NCBI RefSeq assembly: GCF_022846655.1 | Contig: NZ_AP025667.1 | Span: 3,199,001-3,263,000, forward strand | DNA length: 64,000 nt | DNA from: Streptomyces seoulensis | Lineage (GTDB): Bacteria > Actinomycetota > Actinomycetes > Streptomycetales > Streptomycetaceae | Direction of reading: 5' to 3' | Part shown: positions 37,314 through 45,647 of the stretch, piece after piece | Numbering within the stretch: position 1 is the stretch's first letter | Layout of the letters: the number at the start of each line of letters is the position of its first letter | Notes under the pieces: model-generated | The model's database searches: none | What the model saw: the letters and a program-made list of their open reading frames with translations, nothing else | What the model was told of the DNA's origin: nothing | Translations under genes and position numbers: made by a program

Positions 37314-38684
37314 ATGAGATGGTTCTCTGCTGGAAGCCCGGTACGTCTCAGATCCGGTGCTGCCGCGGCGGTGGCGGCCGGTCTGCTGACCGTCGGCCTC
37401 GCCGCACCGGCGTCCGCTGACGACGACCCGCCGCAGACCGACCAGTTGTGGGTCAATCCGCCGTACGAGCAGACGCTCCCGACCGGAGCCGACGGCGGAG
37501 AGCCGCAGTCCCGCGCTCTCGACGTCGGCCTTTACCACGACAACCAGAACTTCACGGTGACGGACGGCAGGCTCACCGTCGACGTCTCCGGTCTCGCCGG
37601 GGTCGCCGAGGTGACCTGGCCCGACAACTGCACTCCGGCCGGGACGCGCGCGGTCTGCGACATCCCCGTCGTCCCCACGATCGGGGCCGACTACGAGAAG
37701 CAGGTGCACCTGACCGTGCGGGCGGCCGACGGCGCCGAAGCCGGCGCGCAGGGCAGGATCACCTACGAGGCGACGGCCACCGGTGGCCCCGACGGCACGC
37801 TCACCGCGCCGCACGAGAGCTTCGACACCACGCTCACCGTAGGCGCAGGGCCCGACCTCGCCATCGCCCCGGTCACCGGTGTCGAGGACGGCCGCCCCGG
37901 CGACGAGCGGACGATCCCGTTCAAGGTCACCAACAGCGGCAACGAGAGCGCGAACGGCTTCACCGTCAAGCTGTACGCCTCGTACGGCCTGACGGACCTG
38001 ACCCGGTACGACGCCTGCACCTACACCACGACGAGCGGCGAGGACTACGCGCCGTCGAACAAGGCGATCTGCACGTTCGACCAGGTGCTGGCCCCGGGTG
38101 ACTCCTTCGAGCTGCCCGAGCCGCTGACGGTGCGCCTGGCCCCGCACGCGATGAGCGAGCGGCTCGACATCGACGTCGAGCCGGGCGGAGGCGCCCAGGA
38201 CATCGACTCCCGCAACGACTACGAGGTCCTCCAGATCGGCGCTGCGAACACGGCGGACTTCTCGGTGACCGGTGACACCATCTCGGCCGGCGCGGGCCAG
38301 ACGGCGACGGCCGAGCTGACGTTCAAGAACAACGGCCCGGCCTGGCTCGGCAACCTCGGCTCCGGCGACCCGGTCGCCCAGGTCCGGCTGATCGTGCCCG
38401 AGGGCACCAAGGTCACCGGCGTGCCGTCCGGCTGCTACCCGCGCACCCTCGGCGGCGGCTACTACCCGAAGCAGACGGGCGCCCCGCGCTACGACTGCGA
38501 GCTGCCGTACTGGGTGCTGGAGGACACCCAGCGCACGTTCGCGTTCTCCGTGCGCGTCGACACAGTGGTGCCCGGCGCGACCGGCGCCGTGAGCATCCAC
38601 CCCCCGTACGGCGAGTTCGGCAAGACCCCCTTCACCTTCGACCCGGACCTCACGAACAACACGGCCGTCCTGGCCGTCAACTGA
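37314..38684 (+). CDS. Secreted beta-sandwich repeat protein (CARDB/DUF11-like)
   Basis: 456 residues. Signal peptide with AVAAGLLTVGLAAPASA-DDD cleavage. Then two or three immunoglobulin-like segments: NFTVTDGRLTVDVSGLAGVA, AIAPVTGVEDGRPGDERTIP with FKVTNSGNESANGF, and FSVTGDTISAGAGQTATAEL with FKNNGPAWLG. This wording is typical of CARDB/DUF11 surface modules. Cys pairs suggest disulfides. No sorting signal or transmembrane tail, so it is probably released. Ends at a compound hairpin. Confidence 0.8.
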   Translation: MRWFSAGSPVRLRSGAAAAVAAGLLTVGLAAPASADDDPPQTDQLWVNPPYEQTLPTGADGGEPQSRALDVGLYHDNQNFTVTDGRLTVDVSGLAGVAEVTWPDNCTPAGTRAVCDIPVVPTIGADYEKQVHLTVRAADGAEAGAQGRITYEATATGGPDGTLTAPHESFDTTLTVGAGPDLAIAPVTGVEDGRPGDERTIPFKVTNSGNESANGFTVKLYASYGLTDLTRYDACTYTTTSGEDYAPSNKAICTFDQVLAPGDSFELPEPLTVRLAPHAMSERLDIDVEPGGGAQDIDSRNDYEVLQIGAANTADFSVTGDTISAGAGQTATAELTFKNNGPAWLGNLGSGDPVAQVRLIVPEGTKVTGVPSGCYPRTLGGGYYPKQTGAPRYDCELPYWVLEDTQRTFAFSVRVDTVVPGATGAVSIHPPYGEFGKTPFTFDPDLTNNTAVLAVN

Positions 38685-38693
38685 CCCAGTCAC

Positions 38694-38735
38694 AGGGGTC
38701 CGGGACAGCCGTCTGGACGGCTCTTCCGGACCCCT
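38694..38735 (+). terminator. Compound terminator hairpin
   Basis: AGGGGTCCGG pairs with CCGGACCCCT, with an inner AGCCGT/ACGGCT stem and a small symmetric internal loop, ten bases after the secreted-protein stop codon. Confidence 0.8.
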
Positions 38736-38936
38736 CGCTTCGCAGCGGGTGTGTACCGGGCCGGCGCGACGACGATCCCGCCGAGCAACAGGGCAGGCCA
38801 CGAAGCCAGACGGGCTTCTCGCCCGGATCCGGTGTTTCGCCGTGTGCTGGATCGCAGCGGGGTGGTTGAGTGGTGGGCGGGCGTGAATTCCGTACGCGGG
38901 CATGTAGGCCGGTACCCGGATGTGAGGATGTGCCTC

Positions 38937-39626
38937 ATGACGGCGGGGTGGTGCTCGCGCACCGTGCGGGCCGCGGTGTTCGCGGCCGTGTGCGTGGTGT
39001 TGGCCGCCTTGGCGCACGTCATGATGTCCGGCACCCATCTGCCCGCCTGGGCGTTCGCCCTCGGAGCGGTCGCCACCGGTGCCGTCGGATGGGCCCTTGC
39101 CGCCCGCGAGCGGGGTCTTCCGCTGATCGTGGCGACCGTCGTGGCGACGCAGGTGGCTCTGCACACGGCGTTCTCCCATGCCCAGTCGATCATCGAGGGC
39201 ACGCCTGCCCGTGGGACGGGAGCCGGAGGCGCCGCAGGCTCCATGGGCATGAGTCACATGTCCATGTACCCCGCGGACATGAGCATGAGCCGGATGTCGA
39301 TGGACCACATGTCGACAAGCCACTCGGCCATGAGCCATGCGGTGGCGCCTGATGGAGCTCCCTCCTACGGGATGCTCGCCGCGCACCTGTTCGCCGCGGT
39401 GGTCACCGGTCTGTGGCTGGCGTACGGAGAGAAGGCGGCGTTCCGCATCATGCGGGCGATCGCCGGCCGGCTGGCGGCCCCGCTCCTGCTGCTGCTCGGT
39501 TTCAAGGTCACCACCGACCACCCCCGGATCCGGGTACCCCGCTCCCGCTCCCGCCGGGTGCGGGGACTCCTGCTCGTTCACGCGATCACCTCTCGGGGAC
39601 CTCCGCCGGGGACCGCTGTCATCTGA
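38937..39626 (+). CDS. Membrane protein with Met/His-rich extracytoplasmic loop, putative copper-related
   Basis: 229 residues; GAGG lies nine bases before ATG 38937. Three to five hydrophobic segments (AVFAAVCVVLAALAHVMM, WAFALGAVATGAVGWALA, LIVATVVATQVALHTAF, MLAAHLFAAVVTGLWLAYG). Between them a loop of about 35 residues has eleven Met and five His (SMGMSHMSMYPADMSMSRMS then MDHMSTSHSAMSHAV). Met/His clusters of this kind bind Cu(I) in copper transport and resistance proteins. The next genes are an ECF sigma factor and a CopZ-like chaperone, which supports a copper role. Basic C-terminal tail, cytoplasmic. Confidence 0.75.
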   Translation: MTAGWCSRTVRAAVFAAVCVVLAALAHVMMSGTHLPAWAFALGAVATGAVGWALAARERGLPLIVATVVATQVALHTAFSHAQSIIEGTPARGTGAGGAAGSMGMSHMSMYPADMSMSRMSMDHMSTSHSAMSHAVAPDGAPSYGMLAAHLFAAVVTGLWLAYGEKAAFRIMRAIAGRLAAPLLLLLGFKVTTDHPRIRVPRSRSRRVRGLLLVHAITSRGPPPGTAVI

Positions 39627-39794
39627 GGACAGCCGGTTTCCCGAGGCTGCGCCGTGCACCTCGGGTCCCGGCCGCATCCCCGTGCACGTACGCCTGAGAG
39701 CGTCGCGCCGGGGTGCGGCCGTCTCCCCATTCACCGGGCCGCGATGCCGCCGAGGTGCCCAGGCCCGGACCGCGGAATCCAAGAAGGACACCAG

Positions 39795-40412
39795 GTGATC
39801 AGTTCCGCCCTGCCCGCTTCCCGGACCACCCCCGCTCCGGCGGCGCCGGACGACGACCCGGCGACGATGTGGGCCATGGCCGCCCGGAGCGGTGACGCCC
39901 ATGCCCGGGAGCAGTTCGTCCGAGCGTTGCACCGTGACGTCCAGCGGTACGTCGCCCGGCTGTGCGGCGACCCTCAGTCGGTGGACGACCTCGCACAGGA
40001 CACGTTCCTGCGCGCGCTCGGCAGCCTGCACCGTTTCGAGGGCCGTTCCTCGGCGCGCTCCTGGCTACTGTCCATCGCCCGCCGGGCGGTCATCGACAGT
40101 TACCGCCACGCCGCCGCGCGACCACGACTGTCCGACGCGTCTGACTGGCAGATGGCGGTCGAGCGGGCGCAGCCGCGTGGCCTGCCGGGCTTCGACGACG
40201 GCATCGCGTTGCTCGACCTGCTGGACACTCTGCCGCAGGAGCGACGCGAAGCGTTCCTGCTCACCCAGGTCGCAGGTCTGCCCTACGTGGAAGCGGCCGA
40301 GGCCGGCGGCTGCCCGGTCGGCACGGTCCGCTCCCGCGTCGCCCGTGCCAGAGCGACACTGATGGACCTGCTGGACCAGGCGGAACGGCCCGCGTCGCTG
40401 CCCGCCGCCTGA
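39795..40412 (+). CDS. ECF RNA polymerase sigma factor
   Basis: 205 residues from GTG 39795, which AGAAGGA precedes by six bases. Region 2 is LHRDVQRYVARLCGDPQSVD with DLAQDTFLRALGSLHRFEG; region 4 is LPQERREAFLLTQVAGLPYV followed by AEAGGCPVGTVRSRVARARA. The Cys in the region 4 helix-turn-helix is typical of one ECF branch. No anti-sigma gene is adjacent. The Met/His-rich membrane protein encoded upstream could act as a sensor partner, which is speculation. Confidence 0.92.
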   Translation: MISSALPASRTTPAPAAPDDDPATMWAMAARSGDAHAREQFVRALHRDVQRYVARLCGDPQSVDDLAQDTFLRALGSLHRFEGRSSARSWLLSIARRAVIDSYRHAAARPRLSDASDWQMAVERAQPRGLPGFDDGIALLDLLDTLPQERREAFLLTQVAGLPYVEAAEAGGCPVGTVRSRVARARATLMDLLDQAERPASLPAA

Positions 40413-40668
40413 AGCCCGGCCCGCGTGAGGAATGCCGTGCCCGGGGGAGCGCACCGGGCGCGGCAACCCTCGCCGTCACCCATCGGCGCGCCACGGGCAC
40501 AAGCCCCGGCCGGCCGAGCCGGAGTCCACCTTCGTGTGATCCGGGCTGTCGCCGGGAACCGGCTCGTCACCCGGACCGACTGTTCGGACGACCCCGCCGG
40601 ACACGGCGGGCGGTCCATCCGTAGATCCGGGGCGTACGCACGCCTCACCCAGACCCAGGAGTGGCGCC

Positions 40669-40884
40669 ATGGCACGAATGAACTTCCTCGTCACCGGCAT
40701 GAGCTGCGGACACTGCGCGGCGAGCATCAAGAAGGCCCTGACCGGGATGCCCGGCGTCAGCGAGGTGGACGTGGACGTCACCGCGGGCACCGTCACCGTG
40801 CAGGGCGCGGATCTGGACGACACCCTTCTGCGCGCGGCGATCGTCGAGGCGGGCTACGAGGTGCCGGGCACCGTCGCCGTCTGA
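40669..40884 (+). CDS. Heavy-metal-associated domain protein (CopZ-like copper chaperone)
   Basis: 71 residues with the metal site MSCGHC (Cys13, Cys16) in a ferredoxin-like HMA fold (NFLVTGMSCGHCAASIKKAL, GVSEVDVDVTAGTVTV). Delivers Cu(I) to P-type ATPases or regulators in characterised relatives; no CopA-type ATPase is in this window. 256 bases separate it from the sigma gene, enough for its own promoter. Confidence 0.92.
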   Translation: MARMNFLVTGMSCGHCAASIKKALTGMPGVSEVDVDVTAGTVTVQGADLDDTLLRAAIVEAGYEVPGTVAV

Positions 40885-40911
40885 CGGCCGCCGGACGACT
40901 GCCGGCGGCGC

Positions 40912-42060
40912 TCAGCCTCTCGGACGGAACTGCGGCCCGTAGGTCTCGCGGGTTCCGGCGATCGGAATCTCCATCAGCTCCTCCCCAGGAGCCTGGAGCC
41001 TGCGCATGCCCCGCACGGCCGTGCGCAGGCTGTGCCGGTCGCCCTCGTTCCACGCGGCGTCGAGCGCTTCCAGTACGCCGGCATAGGTGCCGTCGAAGGC
41101 GTCGAGCAGCCGCTGGGCCTCGGCGGGCGGATTCTTCCAGCCGCCCGCCGGGACCCGAGCCATGGGCCGGGTGTCCGGGAACGGCACCATGGGTCCGGTG
41201 AACCGCCATTCGCCCCCGGTCTCGCGGAGCTGGCGCCCGTGGTAGATCTCGGCGAAGGCGTAGTAGTGCGCCATGTGGCCGTCCCTCGGCGCGTCCGCGG
41301 GGGAGTGCGAGGTGCCTTCGCCCTGCTCCTTGATGATCTCGATGGCACGCTCGACGTCGTCGAGAGTCCGTACGGGCCTGAGCGTGTCCTCACCGATGCG
41401 TTCGTGCAACTGCCGGTCCGTACGCAGATCAGGTGCCGCGGCCAGAAACGCCGACAGCAACTGCTCGTAGAAGAGGCCGATGCTCAACGGGTCGTCCGCG
41501 CTGTCGGTGAGGGGCGCGCCCGGCGCCTCGATGGCCATCATCACGTCGTGGACGAACGGCTTAGTCAGGCCCGAGAGACAGACCTCGACCCCTGGGTGCA
41601 CGCCACCGGGCAGCGGCCCCGGATAGGTGGGCGCGGAGTCCCTGATCCGGGGGCGACCCCCCAGCGCGACCAGGAGATTGCACACGATTCCGAGGTGGTA
41701 CATCTCGTCGGAGACGATGCGCCGGATCAGCCGTGCGGCATCGCACTTGCGGTTCCTGACCGACCACCATCCGCAGAGGTACGGGGGGATGGTGGCGAAC
41801 TCGATCTCCACCGCGACCTGGAGCGCGGACCTCAGCCAGGAGATGTCGCGCCGCTCTGCCGGTACGGCCACCAGGCGCACCGCCGCGCCGTGCTGCGGGG
41901 CCGCGGACCGCTGACCGGCCGAGCGTCCGGGGGTGTGCGCCGGAGCGGCCAGGGACACCGGCGCCCCCGCGGCCAGCGCGGCCGACGCGAGCACGCTGCG
42001 CCTGCGCAACCGGACACCGGTGTCCGCCGAGTCCTCGGGGGACCTCTCTGAATTCGTCAC
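40912..42060 (-). CDS. Tat-exported ferritin-like domain protein
   Basis: 382 residues. GTG at 42060 has GGAGG six bases upstream. Tat signal LRRRSVLASAALAAG. The conserved ferritin-like part (IPD synthase/VioB-type, PF12902 style) begins LRSALQVAVEIEFATIPPYL and continues SDEMYHLGIVCNLLVALGG, supplying Glu and His ligands for a di-iron-like site. Later conserved HYYAFAEIYHGRQL and a helical C-terminus. Cytoplasmic family members join violacein/indolocarbazole-type pathways; exported ones have no known role. Located convergent to the CopZ-like gene. Confidence 0.85.
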   Translation of the reverse strand: MTNSERSPEDSADTGVRLRRRSVLASAALAAGAPVSLAAPAHTPGRSAGQRSAAPQHGAAVRLVAVPAERRDISWLRSALQVAVEIEFATIPPYLCGWWSVRNRKCDAARLIRRIVSDEMYHLGIVCNLLVALGGRPRIRDSAPTYPGPLPGGVHPGVEVCLSGLTKPFVHDVMMAIEAPGAPLTDSADDPLSIGLFYEQLLSAFLAAAPDLRTDRQLHERIGEDTLRPVRTLDDVERAIEIIKEQGEGTSHSPADAPRDGHMAHYYAFAEIYHGRQLRETGGEWRFTGPMVPFPDTRPMARVPAGGWKNPPAEAQRLLDAFDGTYAGVLEALDAAWNEGDRHSLRTAVRGMRRLQAPGEELMEIPIAGTRETYGPQFRPRG

Positions 42061-42236
42061 CGCAGCCTCCGTACACGCCCGTGACACGGGCAATCGACCT
42101 CGGACCAGGTGCGCGAAGCTAGCAGCGGGCCATGCCCTCTTCGGCGGTGCGCGACCGGCGACTCGTCCTTCCACGCGATCGGCGCACCGCGCGGAACCCA
42201 GCGCCCGATTGGTCCGACTACATGTCGAATATGGCT

Positions 42237-42260
42237 CTTGATCCGGTGTTCGTGATCAAG
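42237..42260. promoter_or_regulatory. Inverted repeat in divergent gap
   Basis: CTTGATC, ten bases, GATCAAG: a perfect 7-base inverted repeat between the ferritin-like gene and the divergent TPR-like gene. Spacing suits a dimeric regulator. Confidence 0.35.
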
Positions 42261-42323
42261 CGGTGATTGACAGCGGCGCCGAGTGCGTCGGAAGGTGCTT
42301 GCTCGGACGACCAGGGTGGGGAC

Positions 42324-43169
42324 GTGGAACGGCAGCAGTACGTGGAGAGATGCTCAGAGCTCTTCGCAGTGGGTGGTCATGAGGCCGTCAGAGCGACGGC
42401 AGAGGCGGGGCTCCAGGAGTGCGGACCGGATCCGGTCCTCTTCCGCTGGCTCGGGCAGGCACATGCCGCGGCGGACGAGGAGGACCACGACCGAGAGGCT
42501 GAGGCCGCGTATCGCGAGGGCCTCGCCCTGGCGGCGGACGATCTCGGACTCCTGGTGTCGTATCTGGAGCTGTGTCTTCGCTCGGACTCCTTCGACCACC
42601 CGGGGCGGGCGCGCCGTGCGGTGGTTCTGCGGGAGAGAATCGAAGAGCTGGCCCCACCCGGGTCGGCCGAGCGCGTGCGCGTCGATGACGCGACGGGCTG
42701 GGCCGGACGGGGTTACTGGGACGACCTGAAGGTATCCGTTGCCCAGGGGCAAGCGCAGCATGCCGCCATGGCGGAGCAGAGCGTGCTGGTCACCGACGCG
42801 CTACGGCGAGCGGCTCGTGGCGAGCCCAGCGAGGACACAGGGGAGGACATCCGGGCCGCTGAAATCGCGGCGGCGGTCGAGCTGCTGCAGGGGGCCTGGA
42901 ACGCACCACTGCGTCTGATCCTCGCGCACCGGGTCGCAGCGTATGTGCTGACGTTCGTCGCCGCGTTCGGCCTGAACAAGGCACTCGTGTTGAGCGGAGT
43001 GCTGGACTTCAGCCTGTGGGGCTGGTTGTTCGGGGTCCCCATGTTCGTCGCCGAAGCCAAGCTCCGCCAGGCCAAGAAGCTGGGACAGGAGCGCGTCATC
43101 GCGCGCATACAGGCGCGCCATGACGAAACGCACCTGTCTGATAGCGCGCTCGGGACCAAGCACCTGTGA
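42324..43169 (+). CDS. Hypothetical TPR-like protein with C-terminal membrane segments
   Basis: 281 residues from GTG 42324; an upstream TTG at 42267 in the same frame lies in a TTGACA-like sequence and is less likely. N-terminal half has TPR-style helices (LFRWLGQAHAAADEEDHDRE, AEAAYREGLALAADDLGLLV). Two hydrophobic spans near the C-terminus (RVAAYVLTFVAAFGLNKALV, LDFSLWGWLFGVPMFVAEA) suggest membrane anchoring with the TPR part in the cytoplasm. No family name can be given. Confidence 0.75.
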   Translation: MERQQYVERCSELFAVGGHEAVRATAEAGLQECGPDPVLFRWLGQAHAAADEEDHDREAEAAYREGLALAADDLGLLVSYLELCLRSDSFDHPGRARRAVVLRERIEELAPPGSAERVRVDDATGWAGRGYWDDLKVSVAQGQAQHAAMAEQSVLVTDALRRAARGEPSEDTGEDIRAAEIAAAVELLQGAWNAPLRLILAHRVAAYVLTFVAAFGLNKALVLSGVLDFSLWGWLFGVPMFVAEAKLRQAKKLGQERVIARIQARHDETHLSDSALGTKHL

Positions 43170-43292
43170 GTGCGTCAGGCGACGAGTTCCTCGCAGCGCT
43201 CCCCGTACCGGTTGCGGTGAGGTCCAGCCGTTCCGTCTCGTCGGAGCCCGCTGCGAGGTGACGCATGCCCCGGCTGAGTGCGGGCCGGCCGG

Positions 43293-43898
43293 TCAGACGG
43301 CGGTGGCTCCCAGCAGGAGGTCGAAGGCGTCGTCCGCCTCGCGGAGTACCGCCGTCGCGTCGTGGCTGCCGAGGCGCCACGCCGTCTGGTAGCAGGCGAG
43401 CGTCAACTGGGCGGCGAGGACGGCGGTGGCCGGAGGGGCACCGTGGTCGGTCAGGTGGTTCTCGAGGAGGTCGGCGTAGTGCCGGGTCTTGCGGGTGTGC
43501 CTGTCCTCGAGTTCGGGGTGCTGTGTGACCAGGCGGTGGTAGACCGCGTGGTGGCCGGGGTGGCGGGCGGCTTCGGCGCAGATCGCGAGCAGCAGCCGCC
43601 GAGATGTGGCCAGTGCTTGCGCGAGGTCCCGGAGGGGCTCGGCGGGTACGTCGCGCATGGCCGCGGTGAGCGCGTGCAGGAAGTCGTCCTCGGTGGAGAA
43701 GACGACTTCCTGCTTGTCGCCGAAGTAGCGGAAGAAGGTGGTGCGGCCGATCTCGGCCCGCTGGGCGATCTCGTCCACCGTGACGGCGTCGAACCCCCGC
43801 TCCCTGAAGAGCGCGAAGGCCGTCTCGATGATCCGTTCCCGGGTCTGGCGGCGCTTACGGTCCCGCAACGACTCCGCCGGCAACGTGTTCGCGCTCAT
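43293..43898 (-). CDS. TetR-family transcriptional regulator
   Basis: 201 residues. N-terminal TetR HTH RERIIETAFALFRERGFDAV then EIAQRAEIGRTTFFRYFGDK. The ATG overlaps the stop of the preceding short-chain dehydrogenase (ATGA), so both come from one transcript. A double operator-like site lies in front of that operon (44853-44882), consistent with autoregulation. Confidence 0.92.
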   Translation of the reverse strand: MSANTLPAESLRDRKRRQTRERIIETAFALFRERGFDAVTVDEIAQRAEIGRTTFFRYFGDKQEVVFSTEDDFLHALTAAMRDVPAEPLRDLAQALATSRRLLLAICAEAARHPGHHAVYHRLVTQHPELEDRHTRKTRHYADLLENHLTDHGAPPATAVLAAQLTLACYQTAWRLGSHDATAVLREADDAFDLLLGATAV

Positions 43899-44839
43899 TC
43901 GGTCAGGATATCCGCCTGCTCCGTCGGGCGGCCGGCGTCGACGAGGCGGGCGGCCTCCCGCCACAGCTCCTCCTCGCGGGCCTCGTCGTACGACTCCGGC
44001 GACGAGGGGACGTCGCGGCCGCGATCCAGGTAGGCCCCTGTCCGGGCGGTCAGCCCGGTCAGGATCGTCCCGGTGAGCCGGGCGCCCGCCTGCTGCGGCG
44101 TCATGCCCCGGCCGAGGAACCGCTGAAGCTGGAAGAACCCGTTCAGCACACGCCGTACGGGCCCCGGGGCGTGGCGGAAGAAACCGGTGCCCGCGACGAG
44201 CGCCGGGTTGTAGGAGTAGACGCCGACGCTGTCGGGCAGGCGGCGGGCCAGCGCGTGGGTCAGGTAGATGACGCCGAGCTTGCTGGTCGCGTACGCGCGC
44301 CCGGCCTCCCGCGCTCCACCGGCACGGGGCGCGGCCAGTCGCGCCGGCGTTGCCCAGCGTGGGGGTGGCGTGGCGCCGAGCGTGTGGCGGAACTGCCCGA
44401 AGTGGCAGTCGCTCGAGGTGAGCACGATCCAGCCCGGACCGGTGAACCGGGGCAACAGCTCCCGGACGAGCAGGTAGTGGGACAGCACGTTGACCCCGAA
44501 GGTCATCTCGTACCCGTCAGCGGTGCGCTGCCCGGTCGTCGTGACCGTCAGGCCGGCGTTGCCGAGATAGCCACCGAGCGGCGGGAGTTGCCCGGATCCG
44601 AGCCCGCGCAGGATCTCCTTCACCGCCCGCCTGGTCCCGGAGAGCGAAGCGAGGTCACAGTCCACACCGGTGATCCCGGAGGCGCCGGTGGCCTCGGCGA
44701 GTTCCGCGGCGAGGCGTTCGCCGCCCCGGCGAGCCAGCACGACGTAGTGGTCCTGTGGCCGTTCCCGGACGAGCAGTTCGACGGCCTCGCGCCCGAAACC
44801 GCGGGTCACTCCGGTTAAGACGATGGTCCGGCTGTCCAT
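43895..44839 (-). CDS. Short-chain dehydrogenase/reductase (protochlorophyllide-reductase-like SDR)
   Basis: 314 residues; CAGGAG lies seven bases before ATG 44839. Rossmann TIVLTGVTRGFGREAVELLV, GNAG (LGNAGLTVTTTG), catalytic Ser (IVLTSSDCHFGQ) and YATSK (Tyr-x3-Lys). The length and the long insert before YxxxK resemble light-independent reductase/retinol-dehydrogenase-like SDRs. Codon 8 is TTA (44816-44818), so expression may depend on the bldA tRNA. Probably the main target of the co-transcribed TetR. Confidence 0.92.
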   Translation of the reverse strand: MDSRTIVLTGVTRGFGREAVELLVRERPQDHYVVLARRGGERLAAELAEATGASGITGVDCDLASLSGTRRAVKEILRGLGSGQLPPLGGYLGNAGLTVTTTGQRTADGYEMTFGVNVLSHYLLVRELLPRFTGPGWIVLTSSDCHFGQFRHTLGATPPPRWATPARLAAPRAGGAREAGRAYATSKLGVIYLTHALARRLPDSVGVYSYNPALVAGTGFFRHAPGPVRRVLNGFFQLQRFLGRGMTPQQAGARLTGTILTGLTARTGAYLDRGRDVPSSPESYDEAREEELWREAARLVDAGRPTEQADILTE

Positions 44840-44852
44840 GACAGGCTCCTGA

Positions 44853-44882
44853 GGTACTGAGTTCCATGTGGTACTCAGTACC
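44853..44882. promoter_or_regulatory. Double TetR operator
   Basis: GGTACTCAGTACC (44870-44882) is a perfect 13-base palindrome, and GGTACTGAGTTCC (44853-44865) is a one-mismatch copy 17 bases away. Together they also form a larger inverted repeat, GGTACTGAGT / ACTCAGTACC. Position directly upstream of the SDR-TetR operon suggests binding of two dimers that block the promoter. Confidence 0.7.
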
Positions 44883-45009
44883 ATAACGTGTCGTGGTTCA
44901 GCGGTCGTTGGGCTCCCGGGGTTCGGATGTGTCGGTGGACCCGTCAGGATGATCACGCTCCCGCGTTCCGGCGTGCGGCGCGCATGCGGCCACGGTCGGG
45001 CCGGTGAGG

Positions 45010-45396
45010 TCAGGGCTGGACGAGGCGGTGCAGTGCGAGGCGGGCGAGGGGGGCGTAGGCGAGGAGGGCGAGCTTCGGGCCGTGCATCGTCAGGCTGGTG
45101 GTGGTGCCGTGTTCGTGTGGCCTCACCTCGTGGTGGAGCTGGATCTGGATGCGTCCCAGGCGTACCCGCCACGTCCAGGTGTGGCGGTCGTCGTCGACGG
45201 CTTCCACGACGAAGGCGGCACGGATGCCGGCGACCGATTCGACCGAGCCGCTCATGCCCGGCCGCAGACGGCGGCTGACGGAGTGCACTGCCTTGATCTG
45301 CGGGGACCACGACGCCCACTGGTCGACGCTCGCGTAGCGCTCCCAGACCGCCTCGGGACGGGCCGCGCCGCTGGCGCTCAGGGTCACGCGTGCCAT
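45010..45396 (-). CDS. SRPBCC-family (polyketide cyclase/START-like) protein
   Basis: 128 residues from ATG 45396. Typical SRPBCC pattern: EAVWERYASVDQWASWSPQI, then VESVAGIRAAFVVEAVDDDR with HTWTWRVRLG, and a C-terminal helix LALLAYAPLARLALHRLV. A hydrophobic cavity for small lipophilic ligands is expected; no catalytic role assignable. No obvious operon partner; it lies upstream of the SDR-TetR pair on the same strand. Confidence 0.85.
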   Translation of the reverse strand: MARVTLSASGAARPEAVWERYASVDQWASWSPQIKAVHSVSRRLRPGMSGSVESVAGIRAAFVVEAVDDDRHTWTWRVRLGRIQIQLHHEVRPHEHGTTTSLTMHGPKLALLAYAPLARLALHRLVQP

Positions 45397-45647
45397 GACA
45401 GAGCCCGGAACCGTCGTGGCGGGTGGCTGGTACGAACGGGTGTCATCGGTCTGATCCTGACGCTGGGTGAGGGCTGCGCCCGCGGTCTCATCCCAGCATT
45501 CCGACGACAACGGCACCTGTCATGGCGAGTTGCGGCAAAGGGAGCAGGACGAGCCGCGCGCTCGTGCCCACGGACGAGGTGCTCGGGTGACGGCGGCTCC
45601 CGCCCGGGGTCGCCCGTCCAGCACGGGCTACTGCCCCCGAGCCGCGC

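Noticed and set aside
42267..42272. TTGACA as a -35 box, or TTG 42267 as a start codon
   Set aside because: No -10-like sequence lies at a suitable distance, and the TTG lacks a ribosome site; GTG 42324 is preferred.
45397..45647. Hydrophobic minus-strand frame ending LVLLPLPQLAMTGAVVVGML
   Set aside because: It has no start codon or upstream sequence of its own; possibly a gene remnant but too short to support.
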